This document shows, piece after piece, positions 7,697-16,433 of a stretch of DNA of 64,000 nt. This DNA comes from Oscillospiraceae bacterium (GTDB taxonomy: Bacteria; Bacillota; Clostridia; Oscillospirales; Oscillospiraceae). Location of the stretch: contig JAFTFT010000005.1 of assembly GCA_017458335.1 (NCBI GenBank), forward strand, positions 62,001 to 126,000, written 5' to 3'. Position numbers and translations under genes: made by a program. The notes under the pieces are model-generated. The model made no database searches. It was not told the DNA's origin and was given only the letters and a program-made list of their open reading frames with translations. How positions within the stretch are numbered: position 1 is the stretch's first letter; each line of letters begins with the position of its first letter.

Positions 7697-8350
7697 ATGA
7701 AAAACCGGATGAAGAGAGTCGTCAGCTTATTCTGTGTGGTTCTGATCCTTTCGGGAATCCCGCTTACGTGTTTTGCCTCATATGGACCGAGTTCAGATGA
7801 TCTGAGAGGATGCAATTCCAGGATTGTGAGTCCTGAATGGTACAACTGGCTGGACAGCTATGAGACAAAATACGTCAAGACCAAGCATGGTGTCTGCGCC
7901 TATCTGCGTTACGAGCCCTCCGCGGATTCGGATTATTACGACTACGTCTATGAAAAGGACGCGGTCACGGTCCTGGCAAGAGAGAACGGCTATTCGCTGG
8001 TCAAGGTAAGGGATGGCGTGGCCGGCTGGGTGACGTCCAGTGTCCTGGTGGACTCGTATCCCTCGAGCAGCGGAACCGGCAGAACGTCGGGAAATTCGAA
8101 CACCCGGGAAGTAACGGAACCGGAGTGGTACAACTGGCTGGACAGCTATGAGACAAAGTATGTCAAGACCAAGCATGGCGTCTGCGCCTATCTGCGGTAT
8201 GATCCAAAGTCCGACTCCGATTACTTCGGCTATGTGTATGAGAAAGATCGTGTAATCGTGATGGCGCGGCAAAACGGATACTCCCTGGTGTTAACCGCGG
8301 ACGGTCAGACGGGCTGGGTTACCTCGAGCGTACTGGTCAGCCGGTACTGA
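7697..8350 (+). CDS. Secreted protein with two tandem SH3-like repeats
   Basis: 217 residues with a signal peptide (MKNRMKRVVSLFCVVLIL, cleavage after CFA). Two repeats of about 96 residues follow, each starting with WYNWLDSYETKYVKTKHGVC and ending with GWVTSSVLV. The beta-rich pattern ending in a Gly-Trp-Val strand resembles bacterial SH3 domains, which bind cell-wall peptides. The two DNA copies (from 7838 and from 8126, 288 bases apart) are nearly identical in their first 60 bases, so the duplication is recent. The mature N-terminus SYGPSSDDL is shared with the protein at 9263. AGGAGG lies eight bases before the ATG. Exact function unknown. Confidence 0.75.
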   Translation: MKNRMKRVVSLFCVVLILSGIPLTCFASYGPSSDDLRGCNSRIVSPEWYNWLDSYETKYVKTKHGVCAYLRYEPSADSDYYDYVYEKDAVTVLARENGYSLVKVRDGVAGWVTSSVLVDSYPSSSGTGRTSGNSNTREVTEPEWYNWLDSYETKYVKTKHGVCAYLRYDPKSDSDYFGYVYEKDRVIVMARQNGYSLVLTADGQTGWVTSSVLVSRY

Positions 8351-8364
8351 TCAAAACGAAGTAC

Positions 8365-8403
8365 GGAGGAAGGCCATGGGGAATCATCACCCGGCCTTCC
8401 TCC
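8365..8403 (+). terminator. Hairpin after the first secreted repeat protein
   Basis: GGAGGAAGGCC (8365-8375) pairs with GGCCTTCCTCC (8393-8403). No T run follows, so termination may be weak and the hydrolase downstream could be co-transcribed. Confidence 0.55.
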
Positions 8404-8443
8404 AAAGTCTGACGATGATTCAGAAAAACATGAGGCATGGAAA

Positions 8444-9199
8444 ATGTATAAGTATTATGAAATCAATGAACATGGCAACAACATTCGTTGCAAGATCTAC
8501 TATAAGGAGAAGATGACGGCTGAGAAAGCGATCATCTACTGTACGGGCTTTGCCGGTCATAAGGACAACAACGCGGCAAAGGAATTCGCCGAGAAAGTGC
8601 TGTCCAAATACAAGGACGTGATCGTGCTGGTCTTCAACTGGCCGGCTCACGGAGATGATATTAAGAAGAAACTGGATTTGAATGACTGCGATGCTTATCT
8701 GGAACAGGTGATCGCGGCGCTGAGAGGCTTCGGCGTTCAGACTATGTATTCCTACGCGACCAGTTTCGGCGGCTACCTGGTCCTGAAGTATATCTCTGAA
8801 CATGGGAATCCCTTTCGGAAGATTGCGCTCCGCTGCCCGGCGGTCGACATGTATGATGTCCTTACCCGCTCGATTATGAAAAATGATGAGTATGACAGAA
8901 TCATGAAGGGGAAGGATGTCCAGGTCGGATTTGACCGAAAAATCATCGTAACGCGTAAGCTTCTGGATGAATTGAAGACGAATGACATCCGTCAGCGTGA
9001 TTACCTGGAAGAGGCGGAGAATATCCTGATCATTCACGGGACGGCAGATGAAGTCGTGCCGTTTGACAGCAGCAGAGCGTTTGCGGAAAACAATGTAATT
9101 GACTTTATACCGGTGGAGAAAGCGGATCACAGATTCCAGAATCCGGCGCACAGGAGCGCGGCAAACAAATATACACTGGAGTTTTTTGACATGCAATGA
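8444..9199 (+). CDS. Alpha/beta hydrolase
   Basis: 251-residue cytoplasmic serine hydrolase without a signal peptide. The nucleophile elbow is SYATSFGGYLVLKY, with Ala in place of the usual first Gly of GxSxG. The acid is in HGTADEVVPF and the base in KADHRFQNP. The oxyanion region is YCTGFAGHKDNN. The substrate cannot be read from sequence; acyl esters or peptides are typical. It lies between two related secreted-protein genes, which suggests but does not prove a shared function. Confidence 0.78.
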   Translation: MYKYYEINEHGNNIRCKIYYKEKMTAEKAIIYCTGFAGHKDNNAAKEFAEKVLSKYKDVIVLVFNWPAHGDDIKKKLDLNDCDAYLEQVIAALRGFGVQTMYSYATSFGGYLVLKYISEHGNPFRKIALRCPAVDMYDVLTRSIMKNDEYDRIMKGKDVQVGFDRKIIVTRKLLDELKTNDIRQRDYLEEAENILIIHGTADEVVPFDSSRAFAENNVIDFIPVEKADHRFQNPAHRSAANKYTLEFFDMQ

Positions 9200-9200
9200 A

Positions 9201-9229
9201 TTGCGCACGGTAACGGAATATGCTATGAT
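9201..9229 (+). promoter_or_regulatory. Promoter of the second secreted repeat protein
   Basis: TTGCGC (9201-9206), 17 bases, TATGAT (9224-9229) with an extended TGC before the -10. Confidence 0.65.
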
Positions 9230-9262
9230 AGGTGTATCTGAACAGAAACGGGAGGAATGACA

Positions 9263-10318
9263 GTGAAAAAGCTTTACAGAAAAATGCCCCTTTTGCTGAT
9301 GAAAAACGCCTTCGCGATCCTGTGCATACTGATTATGATGATGACCATGATCCCGACAACATTCGCGGCCTACGGTCCGAGTTCCGCGGATCTGAAAGAA
9401 ATCGGCTCTCAGATCGAGTACCCGAAAGATAAGGAATATCTGGACGATTACGCATACGGGACAATCGTCGCCCCGAAGGGACACAGCGTCTACTGTTACG
9501 GATCCGCCGATCGAAAGGGCTCACAGTATACGGTTCTGGACGGAGAAGAGGTTGTCGTTCTGGCAAAACGAAAAGACATGCTCTGCGTGATTATTCCGTC
9601 TCAGCGCAGGGGAAGATGGGTCCGCGAAGAATATGTGGATGTCTATTCCGGCAGTACCGGTACGAGCAAGTCGAGCTCCAGCACCTTCCGCGGCAGCAAG
9701 TACGGACCCGGAGAGGCAGACCTGAAGGCGATCAATTCCGGAATTGAATATCCGAAGGCAAAAGAATACTGGTCTGACTACGGGTATGGTACGGTGACCG
9801 CCAAATGGGGAGATACGGCAGCCTGCTATGGAACGGCAGACTGCAAAGGGTCAAAATACTCCGTTCCGGTCGGAGAAGATGTTGTTGTGCTTGCCGGCAG
9901 AGCCGACATGCTCTGCGTGATTATTCCATCACAGAACAAGGCTCGCTGGATCAATGAGGCGAACGTAAGCCTCTATAGCGGAAGCACAATCAACAGCGGA
10001 TCCAACGGCAGGGCGTCCTATGATTTCGATTCCTACGGCAATGGAGCACCGAGCTCCGCGGATCTGAAAGAGATCGGTTCTCAGATTGAGTATCCCAAGA
10101 GCAAGGAGTACTGGAGCAGTTATGTGATCGGTACGGTATATGCCCCGAAAGGGCACAGCGTATACTGCTACGGATCCGCCGACCGGAAAGGATCCCAGTA
10201 CACCGTGCTCGACGGGGAAACAGTCGTGATCCTCGCCAGCCGCGGCGACATGCTCTGCGTGATTATCCCATCCCAGGAGAGAGCCCGATGGATCAGAGAC
10301 GAGTATGTCCTCTATTGA
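9263..10318 (+). CDS. Secreted protein with three tandem SH3-like repeats
   Basis: Starts at GTG 9263, seven bases after GGAGG. The ATG at 9257 touches the ribosome site and is less likely. A signal peptide (about 31 residues, rich in Leu/Ile/Met) is followed by three repeats of about 105 residues. Each begins around YGPSSADLKEIGSQIEYP and ends with DMLCVIIPSQ, then RWI or RWV. Ser/Gly-rich linkers separate them. Repeats 1 and 3 are nearly identical and repeat 2 is divergent. The CYGSADRKGSQY segment and the Trp near the repeat end suggest SH3-like beta barrels. Likely a surface or secreted protein of unknown ligand, related to the product of 7697-8350. Confidence 0.72.
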   Translation: MKKLYRKMPLLLMKNAFAILCILIMMMTMIPTTFAAYGPSSADLKEIGSQIEYPKDKEYLDDYAYGTIVAPKGHSVYCYGSADRKGSQYTVLDGEEVVVLAKRKDMLCVIIPSQRRGRWVREEYVDVYSGSTGTSKSSSSTFRGSKYGPGEADLKAINSGIEYPKAKEYWSDYGYGTVTAKWGDTAACYGTADCKGSKYSVPVGEDVVVLAGRADMLCVIIPSQNKARWINEANVSLYSGSTINSGSNGRASYDFDSYGNGAPSSADLKEIGSQIEYPKSKEYWSSYVIGTVYAPKGHSVYCYGSADRKGSQYTVLDGETVVILASRGDMLCVIIPSQERARWIRDEYVLY

Positions 10319-10363
10319 ACAGACAAACAGCGCTTTTACCCATCCATTAAAAACCCGCATATC

Positions 10364-10413
10364 AAAAAGGCCTCTGGTGTTGTTGATTCCCAACAGCTCC
10401 GGAGGCCTTTTTT
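10364..10413 (+). terminator. Intrinsic terminator
   Basis: AAAAAGGCCTC (10364-10374) pairs with GAGGCCTTTTTT (10402-10413) and ends in six T. It isolates the defence operon from upstream transcription and would also work leftward. Confidence 0.9.
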
Positions 10414-10414
10414 G

Positions 10415-10449
10415 TTGCATTTTACCAGTGACCTGTGGTATAATATAAT
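10415..10449 (+). promoter_or_regulatory. Promoter of the five-gene defence operon
   Basis: TTGCAT (10415-10420), 18 bases, TATAAT (10439-10444), with a second overlapping TATAAT at 10444-10449. No other good promoter is seen before the end of the last operon gene. Confidence 0.7.
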
Positions 10450-10467
10450 CTTAAATTGGGGGATTCT

Positions 10468-10521
10468 ATGCATTCTGCTCAGAATTCAATCATACAACAG
10501 ATCTGGAAAGGGTTCCAGTAA
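10468..10521 (+). CDS. Possible 17-residue leader peptide of the defence operon
   Basis: ATG at 10468 follows a GGGGG run (10458-10462) and encodes MHSAQNSIIQQIWKGFQ. Its TAA at 10519-10521 overlaps the helicase ATG (TAATG). The overlap would couple helicase translation to this short frame. No amino-acid bias points to attenuation. It may be chance. Confidence 0.35.
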   Translation: MHSAQNSIIQQIWKGFQ

Positions 10522-13500
10522 TGGAGATTTTCAACAACCAGACCAAGGTCGTTCGGGACGATCTGAAAAAGACAATACAGCCGCATAGTCGCGTTGCCAT
10601 AGCTGCGGCCTGCTTTTCGATCTATGCCTATCAGGAGCTGAAGAAAGAGCTGGAATCCTGCGATGAGTTCCGCTTTCTGTTCACGTCACCGACGTTTGTG
10701 GCGGAAAAGACGAAGAAAGCAAGTCGTGAGTTCTATATTTCCCGTCTGCAGCGAGAGAACAGTCTTTATGGGACCGAGTTTGAGGTCCGTCTCCGGAACG
10801 AGCTGAAGCAGAAAGCTGTTGCCCGGGAATGTGCCGAATGGATGCGCAGGAAGGCCAAATTCAAGTCCATTACGTCCCAGGAGAATGTGAACAACTTCCT
10901 GCTGGTCGACTCGGATGATACCTATACCTATCTCCCAATGAACAGCTTCACCACGGTGGATCTGGGCTGTGAGCGGGGAAATAACCTGACCAACATGGTG
11001 ACCCGTTTTGAAGCACCGAGCAGCCTTGAGTTCCTGCGGATGTTTGATGGCGTCTGGAATGATGAAACCCGCCTGTCTGATGTGACCGAGGAGGTAATCG
11101 ACAAGATTACCACGGTCTATCAGGAGAATTCTCCGGAGCTCATCTATTTCATGACACTATATAACATCTTTTCTGAGTTCTTGGAGGATATATCGGAAGA
11201 TGTGCTGCCTAATGAGGCCACCGGCTTTAAGGACAGTGTGGTCTGGAATAAGCTTTTTAATTTCCAGAAAGACGCCGCTCTTGCCATCATCAACAAGCTC
11301 GAACAGTATAATGGCTGCATCTTGGCGGATTCTGTCGGCCTTGGCAAAACCTTTACTGCACTTGCGGTAATCAAGTACTATGAAGGCCGGAATAAGAACG
11401 TCCTGGTCCTCTGCCCAAAGAAGCTCTCCGAGAACTGGATGACCTATCGCAGCAACCTGATTAACAACCCTCTGGAGAAAGACCGGCTCCGTTATGATGT
11501 GCTCTATCATACGGACCTTTCCCGCGACACCGGTAATACCGTGATCGGCCTTCCGATTGACCGGATCAACTGGGGAAACTATGACCTTGTGGTGATTGAT
11601 GAGAGCCATAATTTCCGCAATGGCAACGGCACGGACAGCCGCGGCGGTGAGAAGGAAAACCGCTATATGCGTCTCATGAACCGGGTCCTGAAGCCTGGTG
11701 TGAAGACGAAGGTTCTCATGCTCTCTGCCACTCCGGTGAATAATCGGTTTTACGATCTCCGCAATCAGCTTGCTCTTGCCTATGAGGGCGACCCGACTGA
11801 GTTTAATGATAAACTCAATACCAAGTCCGATATTGACAGCATTTTCCGCCAGGCCCAGAAAGTCTACAACGCCTGGTGCAAGCTGCCGGAGCCCCAGCGC
11901 ACGACGGCCAATCTTCTGTCCCGCCTGGACTATGATTTCTTTGAGGTCCTGGACAGTGTGACCATTGCCCGCTCCCGCCGACATATCCAGACCTACTATG
12001 ATGTGACGGATATCGGTACATTTCCGACTCGGTTGAAGCCGATTTCACTTCGGCCGAAGCTGACGGATCTGCCCGGAGCAATTAACTACAAAGAGATTTT
12101 TGAGCAGCTGAACACGCTGCATCTGACCATCTATACGCCGACGGCTTTCATTCATGCCAGTAAACTGTCGAAGTACCTGAATGAGAAGGAAACAGAAAGC
12201 TTCCGACGTGGCCGTGAAGTCGGCATTCAGCGCCTGATGAGTGTGAACCTGCTCAAGCGTATGGAGTCTTCGGTCCACTCTTTCGCTCTGACCGTTACCC
12301 GTATTCGCGATTATCTTGCCGAGACCTCCCGCCGCATTGCGGCATTTCAGCAGGGTCAGGGGAGCGCATCATTGGATGAGATGACGGATCTCTCCGGGGC
12401 GGCAGCGGAGTTTGATGACGATGATCTGAATACCGATTTCTTCACCGTGGGAAAGAAGATTCTCATCGACCTGCGCGACATGGATTACATTTCCTGGAAG
12501 CGCGAGATCGATGAAGATATTGAGAATCTGAATCTGCTGATCTCCATGGTGGCGGATATTACCCCCGAGTATGATTATAAGCTGAATGAGCTCCTCCGGG
12601 TCATTCGGGAGAAAGTACGGAATCCGATCAATCCGGGAAATCGGAAGCTGCTGATCTTCACGGCCTTTGCGGATACGGCGGACTACCTCTATGAGCATGT
12701 AAGCCGTATGGCGCTGAAAGAACTCGGCCTGCATACTGCTCTGGTCTCCGGCTCTGTGGATGGCAAGACGACGATTCCACGCTTCCGGGCGGAGATGAAC
12801 CATATTCTGTCCTGCTTCTCCCCAAACTCCAAGGACCGTGATGTCCTGTACAAGGATGACGGAGATAAGAATATCGACATTTTGATTGCGACCGATTGCA
12901 TTTCCGAAGGCCAGAACCTACAGGACTGCGACTACTGTATCAACTATGATATACACTGGAACCCGGTGCGTATCATCCAGCGATTTGGTCGGATTGACCG
13001 TATCGGCAGCAGAAACAGTGTGATTCAGCTGGTGAACTTCTGGCCGGATCTGGATCTGGATGAGTATATCAAGCTCAAATCGCGCGTGGAGCAGCGCATG
13101 CGCATTACCGTGGCGACTTCCACGGGTGATGACGACCTGATCAATGAGCAGGAGAAAGGAGATCTGGAATATCGCCGTGCTCAACTGAAGCGGCTCCAGG
13201 AAGAGATCGTGGATCTGGAGGACATGACGAGCGGAGTCTCCATCATGGATCTTGGCCTGAATGAGTTCCGTATGGATCTGCTGGCCTACATGAAAACCCA
13301 TCAGGATATCGAGCGTACGCCCTTTGGCATTCATGCTGTGGTAAAAGGCGATAATCCAGGCGTGATCTTTGTTCTGAAAAATGTGAATGAAGAGATCAAT
13401 ATTGACCACCAGAACCGCCTGCACCCGTTCTATCTGCTCTATGTCGGCGACGATGGGACTGTGATCTTTGACCATCTGAAGCCGAAGGATACCTTGGATG

Positions 13501-13757
13501 TGATGCGTCATCTGGCAAAGGGAAAAGCGCAGCCGGATAAGCAGCTTTGTGATTCGTTCAATAAAGCGACGAAAGACGGCCGCGATATGCGCGAGATTTC
13601 CGGTTTGCTTGAAGATGCCGTGAGCTCAATTATTGAGAATAAAGAAGAACAGGATATAGCCGCGTTCTTCAAATCCAAGGGGCCCGCACTTCTGGACAGA
13701 TATTTCTCCGGTTTGGATGATTTTGAACTGATCTGTTTTATGGTGGTACGAACATGA
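10521..13757 (+). CDS. SNF2-like helicase with N-terminal PLD-like domain
   Basis: 1078 residues. The first about 180 resemble a phospholipase-D-like domain (VAIAAACFSIYAYQELKKEL, then FRFLFTSPTF), although a canonical HxK motif is not obvious. A superfamily 2 helicase follows: Walker A ILADSVGLGKTFTAL (about residue 268), VVIDESHNFRNG (DESH box), MLSATPVNNRFYD, and motif VI IIQRFGRIDRIGS. Such proteins move on double-stranded DNA. It opens an operon with DUF4391, type III Mod, DUF1016 and type III Res, and overlaps DUF4391 by four bases. I infer a DNA translocase or nuclease acting with the modification-restriction pair. Confidence 0.85.
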   Translation: MEIFNNQTKVVRDDLKKTIQPHSRVAIAAACFSIYAYQELKKELESCDEFRFLFTSPTFVAEKTKKASREFYISRLQRENSLYGTEFEVRLRNELKQKAVARECAEWMRRKAKFKSITSQENVNNFLLVDSDDTYTYLPMNSFTTVDLGCERGNNLTNMVTRFEAPSSLEFLRMFDGVWNDETRLSDVTEEVIDKITTVYQENSPELIYFMTLYNIFSEFLEDISEDVLPNEATGFKDSVVWNKLFNFQKDAALAIINKLEQYNGCILADSVGLGKTFTALAVIKYYEGRNKNVLVLCPKKLSENWMTYRSNLINNPLEKDRLRYDVLYHTDLSRDTGNTVIGLPIDRINWGNYDLVVIDESHNFRNGNGTDSRGGEKENRYMRLMNRVLKPGVKTKVLMLSATPVNNRFYDLRNQLALAYEGDPTEFNDKLNTKSDIDSIFRQAQKVYNAWCKLPEPQRTTANLLSRLDYDFFEVLDSVTIARSRRHIQTYYDVTDIGTFPTRLKPISLRPKLTDLPGAINYKEIFEQLNTLHLTIYTPTAFIHASKLSKYLNEKETESFRRGREVGIQRLMSVNLLKRMESSVHSFALTVTRIRDYLAETSRRIAAFQQGQGSASLDEMTDLSGAAAEFDDDDLNTDFFTVGKKILIDLRDMDYISWKREIDEDIENLNLLISMVADITPEYDYKLNELLRVIREKVRNPINPGNRKLLIFTAFADTADYLYEHVSRMALKELGLHTALVSGSVDGKTTIPRFRAEMNHILSCFSPNSKDRDVLYKDDGDKNIDILIATDCISEGQNLQDCDYCINYDIHWNPVRIIQRFGRIDRIGSRNSVIQLVNFWPDLDLDEYIKLKSRVEQRMRITVATSTGDDDLINEQEKGDLEYRRAQLKRLQEEIVDLEDMTSGVSIMDLGLNEFRMDLLAYMKTHQDIERTPFGIHAVVKGDNPGVIFVLKNVNEEINIDHQNRLHPFYLLYVGDDGTVIFDHLKPKDTLDVMRHLAKGKAQPDKQLCDSFNKATKDGRDMREISGLLEDAVSSIIENKEEQDIAAFFKSKGPALLDRYFSGLDDFELICFMVVRT

Positions 13758-14380
13758 TTAGTTTACCGGAATCTACGCGTCTTCACCGGCGCATGCCCAA
13801 AGAGGCGTTTTATGGCAATCTTCAGCTCAGCCCGGCGGTGAAGAGCGCTTTTGTTAATGATCTGGAAAGAATATATATTGAATACGGGCTCTCAAAAGAG
13901 AACCTTCATCTTCCCTTGGACTCCGATGTGGAAGTGATCTATCTTATGATGCTTGAGCTGAAGAAGATGGAATATGATCCCCGTATTTTGGAGGCCATTG
14001 CCAGGCAGAATCCTCACCGACTGATTTTCCTTCTGGTATATGAGGATCAGGTTCGGCTTGCCATATATCAAGGGAAGCTGCATACATCCGATTGGCTTCT
14101 GGAAAGCGAACTGAAGCTGACGGCCGATGGTCAGTCGATGCGTGAGATCTGGGATAGTTTTGTAGAACAGATTGCCCTGAAGGAGGAACAGCCGGGGGCG
14201 CAGTCCGGCCTCTCTGTGGAAGAGCGTCTGAAGCGCCAGGAGAGAATCCGGAAGCTGGAACAGAGTATTGAGAAAACCGAAGCGGTTGCCTGGAAAGAAA
14301 AGCAGCCCCATAAGCGCTTTGAATTGCATCAGCGCGTACAGAAACTGAAACAGGAATTGGAGGATCTGAAGAATGGATAA
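13754..14380 (+). CDS. DUF4391 domain protein
   Basis: 208 residues. The N-terminal half is a compact alpha/beta region (STRLHRRMPKEAFYG, RLIFLLVYEDQVRLAIY); the last 65 residues form a Glu/Lys-rich coiled coil. DUF4391 proteins are usually encoded between a helicase and a type III-like methyltransferase, exactly as here, but no biochemical role is established to my knowledge. Overlaps of four bases upstream and eight downstream show strict co-translation, so a scaffold or subunit role is plausible. Confidence 0.78.
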   Translation: MISLPESTRLHRRMPKEAFYGNLQLSPAVKSAFVNDLERIYIEYGLSKENLHLPLDSDVEVIYLMMLELKKMEYDPRILEAIARQNPHRLIFLLVYEDQVRLAIYQGKLHTSDWLLESELKLTADGQSMREIWDSFVEQIALKEEQPGAQSGLSVEERLKRQERIRKLEQSIEKTEAVAWKEKQPHKRFELHQRVQKLKQELEDLKNG

Positions 14381-16433
14381 GCTGCCGATGAAGTCATCTG
14401 ATCTGACACAGCAGAATTATGAAAAGCTGGCCGCCTTGTTTCCCAACGCCGTGACCGAGACGGTCACAGGCTATGATGAACAAGGGAATGCCATTATTGA
14501 GCGGGCCGTTGATGCGGATGTCCTGCGCCAGGAGATTTCTGCCCAGGTGGTCGAAGGCAGGCAGCAGCGTTATCAGTTTACCTGGCCGGATAAGAACAAG
14601 GCTATTGTTCTTGGCAATACCCCGACAACCAAGACTCTCCGCCTGGATCGGGAGAAGTCGGTAGGGCGTGATGGGACGCAGGGGAGTATCGATACGGAAA
14701 ATATCTACATCGAGGGCGATAACCTTGATGCGTTAAAGATCCTTCGTGATACCTACCTCGGAAATGTCAAGATGATCTATATTGATCCGCCGTATAATAC
14801 CGGCAATGACTTCATTTATGAGGATGATTTCTCAGAGAGTGGGGAAGCGTTTGCTGAGCGGAGCGGATTGCGTGATGAGGACGGTAATCTGCGCTATGAC
14901 ATGAGACAGAACAATGAGGCCAGTGGGCGTTTTCATACCGACTGGCTCAATATGATGTACCCCCGGCTGAGGCTGGCGCGGGATCTGTTGAGCGACGACG
15001 GGGTTATTTTCATTAGTATTGATGATCATGAGTATAGCAACCTGAAAAAAATGTGTGATGAATTGTTTGGGGAATCAAATTATATCTCAAATATATCCTG
15101 GCAGCGAACTTATTCTACAAGGAATGACTCTAAGGGCATACCTACTGAAGTTGAGCACCTGCTAGTCTTCGGCAGAAAACCTGGATGGAACCCTAAGCTA
15201 CTTCCACGTACAGAGTCTATGGATTCCAAATATAAAAACCCAGATAATGATTATGCGTTGTGGAGAACAGACAATGCATATGCTGCTGATGCAAATACAC
15301 ACCAAGGAATGGTTTATGCAATCCAGCATCCTTTTACGGGTGAGATGTTATATCCCCCGAACGGCTTGCACTGGCGATATAAACAGAGCGAGATGCTGGA
15401 TATTATGCGAGGGTGGTGTAACTATGAACTAAAGGACCTCAATGACGCAAGAAAAAGGGCAGAGGTATGCGGAGTTTCAGAAAAAGATATAAGACAGGAT
15501 ATAAAAGCTATCGTTCTATCAGAGAGTATTGAAATTTCAAGACAAAGTGCCCAAACTATTTATAATAGAGGGCAATGGCCCAAATATTTCTTTACTAAGA
15601 ATGGGTTCGGAGGAATCGCCAAAAAAACATATTTAGATGTCACGAAAGGCAGATTACCTTCAAATTTTTGGTCACATACTGAGACGGGGCATACAGATGA
15701 AGCAAAAAAAGAGTTAATGGCTCTTTTTGATGGGAGAGCGCCGTTTGATACACCGAAACCTGTGCGCTTGATGGAGCGTATCCTTTCCATAGCAACGGAA
15801 GCAGATTCTATAGTAATGGATTTCTTCTCTGGTTCTGCATCTATGGCCCATGCGGTATTAGCAAAAAACACTGCAGATCATGGCAAGCGTAAGTTTATTA
15901 TGGTGCAAATACCGGAAAGTAGTCCGTCACCTGATTATCCAACACTATGCGACATCGGCGAAGAGCGCATTCGACGGGCTGGGAAGAAAATCAAGGACGA
16001 GTCTCCCAAAACCACCCAGGACCTGGATGTTGGCTTCCGGGTCTTCCGTGTGGATGACAGCAACATGAAGGATGTGTATTATCGTCCGGATGATCTCGGC
16101 CAGATTGACATTGAGGATATGATCGACAACATCAAGCCGGACCGTACACCCGAGGACCTGCTGTTCCAGACCATGCTTTCTCTCGGCGTTTTTCCGTCCT
16201 CAAAGATTGAGGAGATTACCGTTGCCGGGAAGAAGGTCTTCGATGTGGCGGACGGTTTCCTGCTTGCCTGCTTCGATTCCGATGTCAACGATATCGTTGT
16301 GACCGAGATCGCGAAGCGCAAGCCGTCCTATGCGGTCTTCCGCGACAGCGGCTTCGCCGATGATGCCGTTTCCGTGAATTTTGATCAGATCTTCCGGGAG
16401 TACAGTCCCAACACCGAAAGGAAAGTGCTCTGA
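14373..16433 (+). CDS. Type III-like site-specific DNA adenine methyltransferase (Mod)
   Basis: 686 residues. Motif IV DPPYNTG lies near residue 135 and motif I DFFSGSASMAHAV near 484, the beta-class order of Mod subunits that methylate adenine N6. Residues about 210-520 between the motifs hold the target recognition domain. The DNA from about 15,005 to 15,945 is visibly AT-richer than both flanks (many AAT, ATA and TTA codons), consistent with exchange of the specificity region. In type III systems Mod also supplies specificity to Res. Its stop overlaps the next start (TGATG). Confidence 0.9.
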   Translation: MDKLPMKSSDLTQQNYEKLAALFPNAVTETVTGYDEQGNAIIERAVDADVLRQEISAQVVEGRQQRYQFTWPDKNKAIVLGNTPTTKTLRLDREKSVGRDGTQGSIDTENIYIEGDNLDALKILRDTYLGNVKMIYIDPPYNTGNDFIYEDDFSESGEAFAERSGLRDEDGNLRYDMRQNNEASGRFHTDWLNMMYPRLRLARDLLSDDGVIFISIDDHEYSNLKKMCDELFGESNYISNISWQRTYSTRNDSKGIPTEVEHLLVFGRKPGWNPKLLPRTESMDSKYKNPDNDYALWRTDNAYAADANTHQGMVYAIQHPFTGEMLYPPNGLHWRYKQSEMLDIMRGWCNYELKDLNDARKRAEVCGVSEKDIRQDIKAIVLSESIEISRQSAQTIYNRGQWPKYFFTKNGFGGIAKKTYLDVTKGRLPSNFWSHTETGHTDEAKKELMALFDGRAPFDTPKPVRLMERILSIATEADSIVMDFFSGSASMAHAVLAKNTADHGKRKFIMVQIPESSPSPDYPTLCDIGEERIRRAGKKIKDESPKTTQDLDVGFRVFRVDDSNMKDVYYRPDDLGQIDIEDMIDNIKPDRTPEDLLFQTMLSLGVFPSSKIEEITVAGKKVFDVADGFLLACFDSDVNDIVVTEIAKRKPSYAVFRDSGFADDAVSVNFDQIFREYSPNTERKVL

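Noticed and set aside
7838-8345. Possible mobile repeat (two long direct repeats)
   Set aside because: Both copies are in-frame domains of one secreted protein; no ends or target duplications are visible.
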